This document shows positions 1 through 12,302 of a DNA stretch of 64,000 bases, piece by piece. Each line of letters starts with the position of its first letter. Position 1 is the first letter of the stretch. Under the pieces are notes generated by a model. That model was given only the letters and a program-made list of their open reading frames with translations, was not told the origin of the DNA and ran no database searches. The position numbers were made by a program, and so were the translations under genes. The stretch comes from Erythroxylum novogranatense (lineage: Eukaryota > Streptophyta > Magnoliopsida > Malpighiales > Erythroxylaceae): positions 32,572,523 through 32,636,522 of the forward strand of contig CM057228.1 in the NCBI GenBank assembly GCA_029891385.1. The letters are read 5' to 3'.

Positions 1-770
1 TAATTATGTGTTTGTGGGTGGAATACAGTACACTTAAGTTTATTTAATGGAAGGTTAGAATTACTTACATTATCATCATCTCCTCCACATTTATAAAGTC
101 CCAACTTATTGGATACATTGAGAGAGGGATAAAGTTTCAACAGTTAAAGTCAAATGCCTTGATCATCAGTGCAATGGAATAATTTTTATTTTGGCGTTTG
201 GTTGATTTTCTCTGAAATTTACACTTTCAACACACACTTATGGCAAACATTGAGACAATTCAGTGGCATATGAAGCCAAAGGGTCTCTTTCTCTACGTAT
301 TTCGAAATTAAACTTCTTTTCTATCTTCAAGTAGTGAAGGATTTATCAGTCAACATTCCGAACGATATACATCGAGAAAATCGAAGCGATGCAGATTTCA
401 GAACACAATGATTATCTTGGATATGACATATGTCGTAAGCTTAATTTTTTTCGTTAATAATAATCAATAATGCTGGTAGACATTGAGCAAGTGGACTCTA
501 CACAACAAACGCAATTGTTTAAGGAGAAGTTGGATTAAGGACAAACATATATAGCTGTCTCATTATCTCCATTCGGTGGTAACATTTTTCCAATATTATT
601 TATTCCATAATTTTCAAGTCTCATATCTTTTATATTCCTTAAAATTAATGTTGCAACACAAGTGATGAGTAACTGTAGTGGGTACTGCATGATTTAGGAG
701 GAAGCCATTATGAGACTTAACTTATAAGTGAAGGGTACGTGCAATGAAAAGGTAGCGCATCATTATCTCC

Positions 771-807
<37 letters not shown>

Positions 808-3599
808 AGTCTTTTATACATGATAATACATCCACATCAATCGCAATTTTTAGAGAAGGTGAAGAACCTGCTACTCGTTTTATAAAAGGTTTAGGTGAAA
901 ATTTGGTGATGTTTCGGCTTCAAGTGGTTGTTGTCTTTCTCTTATACACTCCCCCAACAAATCCTTGAGTGGAACAGCTGGGATATGGTTGACTTTCTTT
1001 GTGATGGATTATCGATTGTCCAACTCAACGCAAGGATTGTAAATTTCTGTTATGTCCATAAATTGTATAAAGGAAAAGTTCGTTCCCAAGTCTATAATTA
1101 TTCATGATCGATGCTGCCATTTTTCAAGTAAAGTAAGCAATGATACTTAGTTCTATAGTAAAAGATGATGCAATTCGATCGTTTCATAGTCTTGAAGTCC
1201 CAAGTCTTACGCCTGGGACAAAGATTGCTTACAATCTGGTACAGAATGAAATATGTTGTCACTCAGCCATCAATTCGCATTCAAAAGCCTGTTTGAGATT
1301 CCTGTTGAATATGATAATAACATGACATCAGAATTGCAGTAGAAACCTTTCAAATCACAGTTGGTAAATTTGATTCATTTCGTCGTTGGTTAGGCGTACT
1401 CTTATTCTAAAATAAGTCTCCCTAAAATCTTTTTAATAATTTGAGCCATAAAAAAGGAGATTATAATAGAAAAAAGACCTAGTATACTAAAACTTATAAA
1501 TGTTACCTATATTGAATATGAACCTTTATTTCATCAAATAATTTATAATTTATTACCAATAGTTAACCATTTATTGAATATGCATACAAAAAATAGTGAT
1601 TGGGGTTTTACATGCATAGAAGTTTCAGTCCTCTTAATTCAACACTGGAAGCATAAGGACGGAGGCTGTTTATGCGTCTCTATCAACTTGACTTTCTTAA
1701 CCAGCTATCAACTGTTAACCTTTTCTTCCCGTGAACAACCAATGACTTCCGGCACTTGTTATCAAAGCAACATACGACTAGCTAGAAATTCTTCCACAGC
1801 TAACAAACCCGCCGTGTTCCGTTCCTAGCTGCAGATTCTGGGATCAAAATAAGAGGAAAAAATTAAGAGCTGCTATTCGAGCTTGAAATGCAAGTACTAT
1901 TGAGATGTTTCATTGTGTTCTAGGTTCAACCTTAAATTAGTCAAATCTCATTTCTTTATTTACCTGGTTTACACTATATATTGATTAAGAAAACACTCTG
2001 AGTGTCCATTAACGAGTAACATACCCCGCATTGCCACATAGCATGCTACATGTCCTCTCCCGACTTTTCAACTCCCACATCTTTGTTAGTCGTGAAAGTA
2101 TTTTCAGATCGTATTGCCTACGAGTAAGAAGAACAAGGAAAATGGGATAACACAAACTTGCCGAAGGACGGTATGTTCATGAAGATTCAAGAATGTGAAA
2201 GTGGGAAAAGTATGCAAGACTACAAAATGTCAAATGCCAGTTGCAAAACAGAAAAAAGACTGCAAAATTATCACTATCTGAAGATATCACAATGAACAGA
2301 GTGTGATCGTAGACCATAGAACTGGAGAAAAAATGTGGAAAAAATTGGTATATATACTTGTCATCCTGAAGGGTAGTTCTTCAAAGAATTTCTAAATTCC
2401 GAGTCTACTTTGATAAGATAAACAGGCCATACTACCAGCTACTTTCCACAGAGAGAACCAACTTCCCTTGACTCGAAACGTCAGTTCTTGGAATTCTGAT
2501 GTACCAGAACTATGGCACGTAAATATGAGCTTCCTTTTTTTCACTTGCTTGTTAAAAGTTAACAGCAGAATAGGTGCTTCAATGGCATTCAGTAGGTCCT
2601 CTAACTTTCCTCAGCAAAGAAATTCTGTAAGCAGAAATAAGTTACAGTCGTAAGTTTGAGGATTTCTGTAATATATAGCATGCAAGTATTTGACAAAATT
2701 ACATTGGAAAATACCGGTATTCTCTGGGGCAATCTGCCCCAAAAGTTTGAAATTATCTGGGAAAAAAAAAGTTCCAGAGGCAGTCGAGCACCACCAATGG
2801 GCTCAAATTCCGGCCAATATATATCACTTGTCCTCATTAGCGTCGTTCAATGAAATTAATGTATTATTTTGCTACTCTATCAGCATTTCTAGGCTATTTG
2901 AATTTACTATATACTAGATCATGCATGTTAATATCCCCAATTGAATCGGCCTGGTAAATCAAATTACAAATCATGAAAAGGTGAATTTTAGTCTGATGCC
3001 ATCTATGCCGACTTTGTTCCAAGAGTTCAATACCCAGTAGGAATTAAGAACATTCAGCAAACATCTTACGAGCCAATGACTTTAAGTGTATCACAAGATT
3101 CCCCAGTAAGGCACTTCCATCCTAAGTGGAAAAAGTACGATCCCTAAGACTATATCTTAAAATAGTCGGATCGATCTGATTGTATAAATTATGAATCAAA
3201 CAAAATCATGCATAATTCGGTGCCAAGCACTTCAACAAATCAGACCAACATCCAGAGAGGAAACTTACATCCCACCCACGTATTCCAAGGAAGCAACATC
3301 AATGGACTGTTCCCACCAACAAATACACTCCATAAAGGCACAAGATACTGAAAAAGAAGCAATTAATCAAAGCAAAATTACTTTAAAAACCATGAGATCT
3401 TTACTTAATTGACGATATCCATAACAACTAGATGTTTATGTTGTGAAATTTAGGTTAATTTCCACTAATAATGACAAATTTACCTTGAACACTATCGCCC
3501 AGGTGAATAGAGTGTGAACGATTATATTGAAAAATCGCACCAGTAAATTCCCATAAAAGACTAGAGGAATCACAAACAGTCTCACTTAAAACTCATTCT
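1..3599. other. AT-rich intergenic stretch, no recognised gene
   Basis: I see no convincing protein family, LTR or RNA gene here. Short open frames of about 60-85 codons (for example near 1574-1828 and 2601-2853) occur on both strands, overlap one another and carry no motif I recognise. The only structured feature is a TA dinucleotide tract at 775-802. Old repeat DNA or intron of an unseen gene are both possible. Confidence 0.5.
775..802. repeat. (TA)14 microsatellite
   Basis: A pure TA dinucleotide run of 28 bases is visible directly. Such tracts are common in plant intergenic DNA and are length-polymorphic. Confidence 0.9.
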
Positions 3600-3955
3600 C
3601 TTAGACATAATTTGCTTAAATATGTAATTTAATAACACAATAATTCACTACAACTATACCCAACAATAGTTATTAAATAGGTAAATAAAGAACACCAGAA
3701 TTTAACGAAGTTCAGTCATTATGTCTACTTCTTCGAAGACTACTAAATTGATTATTTCACCATTTTAAAGAAATGATACAAGTGAAATATTACAAAAAGA
3801 GAGAAAGAATTTTTTCCTTAAAGAAAGATAGGCAATTTTTAGGATAATTTAACTAAAGAGGGGAGGCTCCTTTTATGGTTTTAGAAATCTCCACCATTCC
3901 CACACATTTTCAATTCGGGATTATAGAATGAGCCAAAATATTTGAACAACCAACA
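3600..3955 (-). repeat. 3' LTR remnant of Copia A (boundaries approximate)
   Basis: On the minus strand a purine-rich tract (AGGTGGAGATT, near 3956-3966) directly precedes TGTTGGTTGTTC, which looks like a polypurine tract followed by an LTR start at 3955. The stretch down to about 3600 has the non-coding look of a Copia LTR. The outer end was not found because no partner LTR is present. Confidence 0.4.
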
Positions 3956-4045
3956 AATCTCCACCTTGGCGAATTCTATTTTTTCAAATATCTCACAAAA
4001 CTCATCTTTAGTAGTGTCTTCAAATTCGCTTCTAAGAGTCCATCT

Positions 4046-4790
4046 TCAATTTTTAGCAATATTGATCAAGTCCAAACAATGTTGGAACTTGACCGCAGTC
4101 ACCACTTTTGTCAACATATCAGTAGGATTCTCAGTAGTCTTAATCTTCTGGATTGTTACTCCACCTTCTTCCAAAACCTCTTGTACAAAGTGATAACGAA
4201 CATCGATGTGCTTTGTCCTTACATGATAACCTTGGTTTTTTGCTAAATGAATGATACTCTGACTATTACAATGTACTTTGACATGCTTCTGTCCAATTCC
4301 TAATTCAACAAGCAATCCTTGAAGCCAAATTGCCTCCTTCACAACCTTTGTAGTTGTCATATACTTTGCCTCCGTAGTCGACAAAGCAATTGTTGACTGT
4401 AAGGTAGACCTCCAATTGACTGGTGCTTTTGCAAAAGTAAACATATAGCCAGTAGTTAATCAACGTTTATCTAAATCATCGACATAGTTGGAATCATAAT
4501 ATCCAACTACACATTGAACCTCTTGCTTATCTAGCTGAAATACTAAACCAACATCTACAATTTTTAGAATGTACTGTAGAATCCATTTCACAGCTTGCCT
4601 ATGCTCCTTGTCATACCTACTCATAACCCCAACAACCTCTAAAATGTTGGCCTTGTACACGCCATAGCATACATCAAGCTACCAACCGCATTTATATACG
4701 ATACTTTAGTTATATACTCTTGTTCTGCATCTTTCTTTGGAGATAGGGATGCACTGAGCTTTATATAAGGAGCGAGCGGAGGACTAACAT
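4046..4790 (-). pseudogene. Copia A RT C-terminus and RNase H, broken
   Basis: Two adjacent open pieces (4460-4660 and 4046-4444) read as the Copia RT-RNase H junction and RNase H. Visible landmarks are DKEHRQAVKWILQY, then LSTTEAKYM with the catalytic glutamate, and TKHIDVRYHF near the end. Upstream, 4680-4790 encodes the end of RT (AVGSLMYAM) in another frame. Stops and frameshifts separate the pieces. RNase H normally degrades the RNA strand during reverse transcription; this copy cannot make a full protein. Confidence 0.75.
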
Positions 4791-4801
4791 GTTTTGACTT
4801 T

Positions 4802-5870
4802 TCATTCATGCCAAAACATTGTACTACCTTTTTTCTTTGACTCTGGGCACCAAAGACGATATCCTTTCCTACTAGAGGTGATCCCCATGAAAATTGTTTT
4901 CATTGCTCCTGAATTCAACTTTGACTCCTTAACATGATAATATGCAGTAGAACCAAACATATGTAAGGGATCATAATCTATAGCAAGTTTTCTAAACCAT
5001 TTTTTCAAAGGAGTTTTACCACCAATAGCAGTTGATAGAAGGAGATTGATGAGATTACAAGCATATGTAATAGCCTTAACCCAAAATTCTCTGCCCAAGC
5101 TAGCAATAGACAACATACACTAAACTTTCTCTAGCAATATCTGATTTATACGTTCTACCAACCCATTTTGTTATAGTGTATCCCTAACTGTGAAGTGGTT
5201 GATAATACCCTCATCTTTATGGACTTTTAAAAATGGATCACTCCTATACTCCCCGCCATTATCTGTACTGAGACGTTTGATCCTTCTACATGTTTGAGTT
5301 TACACCATCTTCTTCCATTTGAGGAGAACTCCTAGAACTTCATCCTTAGTATTCATAGCATACACCCATAACCTTCGGAAAAAAATCATCAACAAAGGTC
5401 ACATAGTAGTGTTTTCCTCCTAAAGAAGCTATTTTGGAAGGTCCCCATACGTTAGAGTGAACATAATCCAAAATATCCTTCGTATCATGGATTGTAGTGC
5501 TAAATTTCAATTTTGTCTGCTTCCCTTTTATACAATGTTCATATAAGTTTAATTTGCAGGCCCAACTAATATCTTCAAAGATTTTTCACTTGTATGTCCT
5601 AAGCACATATGCCACAACTTAGCTACTTCTAGCTCTTAATCATCATTAGAAGCTGCAATTGTTGTTCCAATAACTACATTATCTTGGTAATAATATAGGT
5701 TACTGTTTCTTCAAATTCCTTTCAATACCATAAGTGCACCAAAGATGACTTTCATTACTCCATTTGCTGTATTTATAGTGTAGCCCTTTGAGTCTAGGAC
5801 TCTCAAAGAAATGAGATTTTTTGTCAAACTTGGCATGTATCTGACATCTGTTAGAGTCTTGGTTGTTTCA
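4802..5870 (-). pseudogene. Copia A integrase, broken
   Basis: The best-preserved part, 4802-5116, matches the C-terminal half of Copia integrase: GREFWVKAITYACNLINL followed by TPLKKWF and HMFGSTAYYHV, corresponding to the usual W-A-E-A..NR.P and FGC.AY.H region. The catalytic core between 5120 and 5760 survives only as fragments with several stops. The piece ends at 4802 and RT tail sequence begins almost immediately, which shows that the N-terminal and central RT have been deleted. Confidence 0.65.
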
Positions 5871-5880
5871 TCATAATTCC

Positions 5881-6828
5881 TTAAGCAAATTGAATCAATC
5901 CCATTTGTTGTGCAAGGATGTCATTTGTTGTGTAAACAACTCCATCTTCTACCTCTCTAAAATCAAAGAACCAATCTCGATTGGGACACATGTGATAGCT
6001 ATAGCCTGAATCAAGCAACCATGAACTAGAAGGGCTTATTGAGGATGTAACAACCAATGAAAAATATGAGTCTGTATCTTCACACTTAGCAACGTTCGAA
6101 TTTGCAACAGTCTTTCCCTTATCAGGTTTGTTTTCATTCTTCAGCTTTGGACAATTCTTTTTCCAGTGCTCTTTTTCCAAATAAAAGGCACATTCATCTT
6201 TGCTCAATTTGAGCCTTGACTTCGATCTCCCTTTTTTTTTCCCTTTAGTTTGGCTTTGCGAATGACTTCTGATTACCAAAGCTTCTGTTACTCCACTTAT
6301 ACATTCTTCCTTTGTCTTCTTTCTCAATTTATGACTGTACAAAGTAGCTATAGCTTCACTAAAAGACACATCAACCTTCCTATGAAGTGTAGTAGTTTCA
6401 AATCCCAACAACATCAAAGCTAGATCTTCATTTATAGATATCACATCCAACTTCATCAAATCAGTAACTAATTGATTAAAACTGGTGATGTGATCATTTA
6501 CAATGATACCTGGAACATAAGAGAAATGAAACAGTCTCTTCTTCATATGAAGCTTATTTTGATTGCTTTTCTTCAGGAATTTCTCTTCCAACGAATTCCA
6601 TAATTTTGATGTAGAAGTTTCTTTCGAGAAAGCATACTTTTGTTCTTTGGAAAGACAAGATCGAATTGTACCATATGCCAAATGATTTATAGTCTTCCAA
6701 TCTTTCTCCTCAACATCATTTGGTTTCTTTTCTTCAATAGCAATATTAAGACCTTGCTAAAAAAGAGTGTTTTTAACCTCACTTTGCCACATGTCGAAAT
6801 GACCCGTTTCATAAAAAATCTCCACCAT
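5881..6828 (-). pseudogene. Copia A gag and start of protease
   Basis: The frame begins at an ATG at 6828 and has an in-frame stop near 6760; from 6681 it is open for 266 codons. It carries the UBN2-type gag domain (KLWNSLEEKFLKKS near its start, AL.LLG in the middle), a basic linker (TKGKKKGRSKSR), and a zinc knuckle in which the second cysteine is tyrosine (CAFYLEKEHWKKNC). After that comes WLLDSGYSYHM, the aspartic protease D-S-G site. Gag would form the particle and bind RNA. The damaged knuckle and stop mark it as inactive. Confidence 0.75.
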
Positions 6829-7043
6829 AAATCTTGCATTTATCACAGCAGTCCTTACTAGAATAGACTAGGTAGAAGCTGTCGATATGGTTGGTGCAGT
6901 CGTATCTTTGATTTCTGTCATCTCTACTACAATTTTATTCAATAGCTGTCAATACGGAATGTCAATAGCCCAAGAAAAAATCTTTTCTAATGTGGAAGAT
7001 CAGATCACGCTACAACCACAGAGCATACTAAGAAAAAACTTTA

Positions 7044-7055
7044 GCTCTGATACCA
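7044..7055 (-). other. Primer-binding site of Copia A
   Basis: The plus strand reads gctctgatacca, the complement of TGGTATCAGAGC. That string is the standard plant LTR-retrotransposon primer-binding site for the 3' end of initiator tRNA-Met. It lies upstream of the Copia A gag as expected. Confidence 0.8.
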
Positions 7056-7245
7056 ATTATGAAGACGGTATTCAAATCTCGTGGTTGCCTCCCCACGAAA
7101 AAAAAGCAAGGAGACTCCTAGTAAGCCTAGACCAGTGAAGTAGAAGGGCTCTTAGTGACGCCATATACTCAAGCTACTAAGAAATTTTTTTTCGCTCAAA
7201 GCAGAGTCCAAGCCTAATGTGGAAGTTCACACTTTAGGGGGAGAT

Positions 7246-7500
7246 TGTTGGGATGTTAAGTGTAAATATAAACCCCATATTGGAAATAGATGGAATTAGT
7301 GAAGGACATATAAGTAGAAAGGGCCCACAAACCTAATGCCTTAAGGTTTTGGGTTGAAGTATGGTGTCAAAGCCCATGAGTATGTTCCCTCACTAGATCC
7401 ATGACGAAGATCTCCATGAAAGTGAGCTCCCCATATTTAACAATTTATGTGATCTACAAACAAAGTGACTCACATCAGCATTAAGATATTGAACTAGCGT
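7246..7500 (+). repeat. Plus-strand Copia-type 3' LTR fragment
   Basis: A polypurine tract (TTAGGGGGAGATT, 7235-7245) is followed by TGTTGGGATG at 7246, the typical junction of internal sequence and 3' LTR. The orientation is opposite to elements A and B, so this is a separate older insertion. No coding part of it was recognised. The right boundary is a guess. Confidence 0.45.
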
Positions 7501-7699
7501 CATTGTCTCCCACAAACATAAATGATTGTGGGAAAACTAGAAGGATGCTTTAATACTGTAGCCTGTTAGACAAAATGTTTAAACTCTAGCATATCAAACC
7601 AATAAGCCTAAAAAACCAAAATATGGAGCTCACTAACTTTTAAAACATCACAAACAAAATTAATTACCATAAAGTAAGAAAAAAGTAACACCAAGCAAA

Positions 7700-8547
7700 A
7701 ATACAACATCCATTCGAATCAAGTTCGATATTAAGATGAATTGCATAGACTCACGTAATGACAGCTCTCTAATTTCTCCAATGACAATGCCACCTATGAA
7801 ACATGAATAGAGTCATGAGGCAAACCAATTTCAAGGTAAAATTTCTCAGTTGAACTCCATTTGAATCATAAAGCACTGAAATAGAGAGTGAACAATTCCA
7901 TGTAGGGGCCTTCCTTGCATCTTAAAAACTACTTCCTTACTAGGATTTTTATTTTCTGAAGTGATAGTCAATAAAAAGACGACATCAATACTTAAAATGA
8001 ATTAAAAACAGGAAAATCAAATAACATACTCTTAGAGAATAATGAATGCCTATATCACCATAGAATAATTACATCTAGCAATCTAACATTCAAATAAGAA
8101 TGTGAATAACACCATTTAGAAATTATAAGAATAAGAAACAAAATTTTCTTACCAATGTCATTAATGGTTATGCTTGATGCATATCCAATTGTTTCATAAA
8201 CATCATAACCTACAAATACAACATCGATCTCATCTACTTTGCAAGGAAAGTCAGAGTCTCCACTAATTATTTTAAAGACAAACCTTAGTCAAATTAATGA
8301 ATGAATAGACTAAAAATGCAAAATCCTGAGAGAACCTTCTTTGTCATCCTCCAAATTTGTGAACTATGTTCTTTACCTCCATCATTTTATGAATTGCCTT
8401 CCACTTAAATCTCTTGAACGACAATCTCCAATTCCATCCCCTTTCCTGAAGTTTCTTTTTAATTGATCATATCAGGGCTAAGTTTATTCTGAACATCAGT
8501 TCTAGTGGTGGCAAAAGGAATAGATCCATGCTAATGTTGATTCTATT
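7700..8547 (-). pseudogene. Unidentified coding-like blocks left of Copia B
   Basis: On the minus strand several short stretches look exon-like. One, about 8411-8520, reads KKKLQERGWNWRLSFKRFKW and later HKMME followed by GTAAAG. Another, about 8160-8290, reads SGDSDFPCKVDEIDVVFVGY. A third, about 7830-7900, reads WNCSLSISVLYDSNGVQL. I do not recognise the family. They may be exons of a decayed host gene or captured sequence. Element B inserted into this stretch, and similar coding-like sequence resumes at 16221-16400. Confidence 0.25.
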
Positions 8548-8552
8548 GTTGG
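8548..8552. repeat. Target-site duplication (gttgg) of Copia B, left
   Basis: The five bases before the left LTR (gttgg) are repeated at 16216-16220 immediately after the right LTR. This is the 5-bp duplication expected of Copia integration. Confidence 0.75.
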
Positions 8553-9073
8553 TGTTGGACCAATTTCATTAGAGAATAAATGTAAAAACACAATCAAAGG
8601 GAGCCACAAACAAGAAAATGAGAAATTTACAGAAACATAGAAATTACGTGAGAAACCCAAGTTTCGGGAGAAAAACCCACAGAGTAAAGAACCAATTTCA
8701 CTATATTCAAAAAAGGGGTTACAAGGTGTTTATAAACTCTCATATAACTTTCTCTAGTCTCTAAAAAAGGCTAAGAAATTTTCACTCAATTATATAAACA
8801 AGTCTCACAGGATGTTTATATACAAAAGTGGGAAGGACAACAATGTCTAACAAAATATTATGTCAGCTACACAACAAAAATTATGTTATACAACTAAAAG
8901 ACGTATTGTGCTAGCTACATTTTGTATTGTGCTACTGGATGTTAGATAAAAACAAGGCTACAATGGGAAGACACAGTCAATTGTACAATAGATAAAAAAA
9001 CTTGCCCATAATCTTAAGAACCTAATACTACATTAACCAGAGTGCATGGAGAGATTTGAGTCACACTCAAACA
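8553..9073 (-). repeat. 3' LTR of Copia B
   Basis: This 521-bp copy aligns along its length with 15690-16215: both share TGTTGGACCAA, the block AGAATAAATGTAAAAACACA, a middle part with AACTTTCTCTAGTCTCT and the CACTC..ACA end. On the minus strand it starts TGTTTGAGTGTG and is preceded by a purine tract, so it is the 3' LTR. Confidence 0.85.
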
Positions 9074-9085
9074 AATCTCCATCTT

Positions 9086-9731
9086 GACTCAAGTACCCTA
9101 AAAAAACAAGAATGACTCTTTACTCAAAAAACCTGAAAGTCTTAAAAACGAACAATATCTGCTAAGTTCAAACAATGAACAAACTTAGCCAACAGAAGTG
9201 GTTTAGTCAACATGTTAGTGGGATTACCCTTAGTATGAATTTTCTTCACAAAAACTTTACTTATACCAACAGTATCTCAAATAAAATGATGCTTCTTATC
9301 TATATGTTTAGTTTGCGAGTGGTGCTCGTTACTTCTGGATAAATGCAAGGCACTCTGAATATCATAATAGATCATAAGGACATTTTTCTTCGAGCTAAGT
9401 TCAACAAATAGACCACGAAGCCAAATTTCTTCCTTAACACCTTTAGTAGCTAAAATATATTCTGTTTTGATAGTAGATAATGTAGTGATATGTTATAAAG
9501 AAGAGTACCAACTAATAGCTGAACCACACAAAGTAAAAATATAAGCTGATAAGGACCTCTACTAATCAAGATCGCCACCAAAATCATCATCCACATAGCT
9601 AATCACACCACTAGGATCAACTCTACTCTTATCAAAAACTAAACCAACATTACTGGTCCTTTTCATATACCTTAGAATCCACTTAACACCTTCCCAATGT
9701 TCCTTACCAAGATTGCATATGAAGCGGATCA
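9086..9731 (-). pseudogene. Copia B RNase H, broken
   Basis: Minus-strand fragments read ICNLGKEHWEGVKWI at the RT-RNase H junction (about 9680-9725) and continue through a decayed RNase H to the polypurine tract beside the 3' LTR. Several stops interrupt it. The upstream RT portion continues beyond 10964, on the other side of a nested insertion that splits the RT-RNase H junction. Confidence 0.6.
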
Positions 9732-9736
9732 AAACA

Positions 9737-10963
9737 TGATAAAATGTTATCTTAATATATTATTTAATATTATCTCCTTTGTTTTGGATTTACATTAGTA
9801 CTTAAAAATTAAAATTAATGTTTGTTTTGTTTCAGGATATAAAGAGTGGAGACTGCATCAAATTGGAATATTATTGATGATAATCACGAATTTTGGATAA
9901 AGTGAAGAGATTGCTATAGTGGATAAGACTGATCACTTGAATAGTTAGATTTGAATTGGGAAACTTCCTTATATCTTGTCATGTAGGAATTTCAATTTGA
10001 ATTTATTTTAGATAGACATCTTTGCAAGGTAGAATTATATTAGGATTAGATTAGGAAAATCCTATAAAAGGGGTGTTCCTCACAACAAAAAGAATACCTC
10101 TCTTCTTACTTTTCTATCAATTCTTTATCTTTATTCTATTTTTGGTTTTAGAGCAAAAGTCATATCTAGCTTATTTGGCTAAACTCATTTATTCTGATTT
10201 AAGGAGATTCAAGCCTTTAATTGTAACCTTGTGAGGTTTTATTCTTAATTTTTATTCATGTTTTAATTTAGGTATTTTTTATTTTGAGTTCTTCTATTTG
10301 ATGAATGATTAGTAATGATCCATCTAATAATTTAATTTAATATTGATTATTCTGTCGCTATCTATGAATTCAATGATTGGTAATTGTCATGAAAGATTCG
10401 TACAAGTAGAAAATAAGTTATTTACAAAATTGCATATTTAACTTATGATAAACAAGAAAACTAAGTTGAATAATTGCAGTTATTTCTATTATTTAATTTA
10501 GGGTTTAGTCTTTTTCACTAAGCTTATTATTATCATGTATTTGATATGGAATGTTATCATATGCAATCAATGGATGGTAAGTTTTGGTTTGGATGATGGG
10601 TTTGAACCATTAATTTAGGAAATTTTGAGACATATCACGACTATCCTAATATGTTTTGGACTAACTGCTTGAATTGTGACACTTATTCTTTTTAGACCAA
10701 TGGTCAATGTTACAATTAGATGAGATTTTTCCTTTGAACCAAAGTTGGGTATTCTTGAATTTATCCTTTTTATATTTAGTTCATTTATTTTGATTCCTTA
10801 TTAATTTTAGTTAATCAATTAATTAATCCAAACCCTCCATTTTATTTTATTACTTGAAATTAAGAAACTAGTGCTTATTTCTCTTGAGATTCAACTTGAT
10901 TCCACGACAAATGCAAAGAGTTTGAAGAGTCAGAATTATTTTAGGATTTTCAAAAACTGATCA
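9737..10963. repeat. Probable 1.2-kb solo LTR nested in Copia B
   Basis: This block interrupts the Copia B coding frame. When it and one duplicate are removed, the minus-strand reading SV(L)IRFICNLGKEHW is restored. It starts TG (TGATAAAATG) and ends CA, with near-identical 5-bp flanks aaaca (9732-9736) and caaca (10964-10968). Inside, at about 10069-10080, CCTATAAAAGGGG is a good TATA box, followed by a pyrimidine-rich stretch and no coding sequence. That fits a plus-oriented LTR promoter. A second LTR and internal region are absent. gatca at both edges is an alternative duplication. Confidence 0.55.
10069..10080 (+). promoter_or_regulatory. TATA box of the nested solo LTR
   Basis: CCTATAAAAGGGG matches the plant TATA consensus and is followed about 25-60 bases later by CT-rich sequence. 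It is the expected U3/R promoter of an LTR. Whether it is active is unknown. Confidence 0.45.
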
Positions 10964-11990
10964 CAACACTTACACATAAGCCAAATCAGGTCAAATACAT
11001 ATTATACCATACATGAGATGCCCGAAGGCACTACTATAAAGAACAATGGATAAACAAGATTTACCTTCATCTGTCTTAGGACATTAAGGAGATAATAAAT
11101 GGAGGTGAACGACTAATGGAATGGTGATAGGCTCACAAAGACTCATAGTGAACCTATCTAGCATCTTCAGAATATAAGTCTTTTATGACAAGTGCAACTT
11201 CCCTGCCTAATGATCCCTACTTATCTCCATTCCTAGAATATTCCTTGCAGGACCTAAATTCTTCGTATTAAGTTTTCTACTCAACTGGGCCTTCAACTTG
11301 TTGACAAGATCAATGTTTGGTGCAACAATTAACATGTCATCAATATATAGAAGTAAATAGATAACTGACTCATCATGAAGTTGTTGAAAGTAAATATAGT
11401 AGTCGTAATTGCTCCTAGAGTAGCCTTGCTCAATCATAAAAGCATCAAAGAGTCGATACCATTGTTTAGGTGATTGCTCCAAACCACATGATGTTCTTTT
11501 CCAAGAACGAAAAAACTGTCAGGCTGTGAAATGTAAAATCTCTTCATCAAGATTACGATAGAGATAGTTTTAACATCCAATTGTTCCATCTCATGGTCAT
11601 ACAAAGTAACCAAAGATAAGAGAATTCGAATAGATGCGTGGCAAACGACAGGAGATAAAACCTCATTAAAACTAACACCCACTCTCTAGTCAAAACCACG
11701 AACTACGTATCGTGCCTTGTACCTTTTATTTTCAACCCTAGGGACGCATTCCTTGACTTTATAAATCCACTTGCAGCTAAGGACTCGCTTACCCTTAGGT
11801 AATTTAACTAAATCATATGTTTCGTTCTTGTTAAGACTCTCAACCTTTTCTTACATCGAAGCCAACCACTTATCAGAATCTGCATTAGAGATGGCTTCAA
11901 ACTAACTCTTAGGTTCATCATAATCATCAATCCTATATGCAACTACCAAGGTGTATGCAACTAAATCACAATTATAATTAGAAAGTTTGG
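10964..11990 (-). pseudogene. Copia B reverse transcriptase, broken
   Basis: Open pieces at 11434-11682 and 11207-11482 overlap in different frames. The first carries the RT start region with EQLDVKT, equivalent to the usual [11 protein letters not shown]. The second carries QWYRLFDAFM and the catalytic YIDDMLIV motif. Further downstream (about 10964-11110) a decayed stretch matches VWYNMYL, the usual LMYAM.C.RPD region. It would copy element RNA into DNA. Frameshifts make it a pseudogene. Confidence 0.7.
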
Positions 11991-12302
11991 TAGGCATTTT
12001 TGATTGTCTGCGAGTACGATCTTTTCCTATGGATGGTTGAGATGAAGTTGAGGTTACTGTGGTGGACTTATTTAAGTTGTCTCTTCCACTTGATCTTTGT
12101 TAGACTATGAGGTGGAAGATGATGGAGTATCACCATCAAGTGATTGAGTACTAATTTCAAACTCCATCTTTTCCTTAGTACCCTACAAATAGCCTATAAT
12201 AGAAGACAAAACACAAGCATCGTTTTTAGAAGATAAGAAATCATTTTCATTAAAGGTTACATCTCTACTAAGTATAACTTTACGAATACCAGGATTAGGG
12301 CA

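Larger units (their letters stand above)
3600..7055 (-). mobile_element. Ty1/Copia retrotransposon fossil A
   Basis: Read on the minus strand the order is primer-binding site (7044-7055), gag with zinc-knuckle remnant (6828-5881), protease and integrase remnants (5880-4802), the last part of RT and RNase H (4790-4046), then a polypurine stretch and 3' LTR remnant near 3955. Gag-PR-INT-RT-RH order with integrase before RT defines Copia. The RT core is missing between about 4800 and 4790. No matching 5' LTR follows the primer-binding site. This is a dead, internally deleted copy. Its left boundary is approximate because I could not align two LTRs. Confidence 0.75.

Noticed and set aside
2601..2853. 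Overlapping open frames on both strands (60-78 codons)
   Set aside because: No family recognised, no neighbouring exon-like sequence, and the two strands compete for the same bases. Not supported as a gene.
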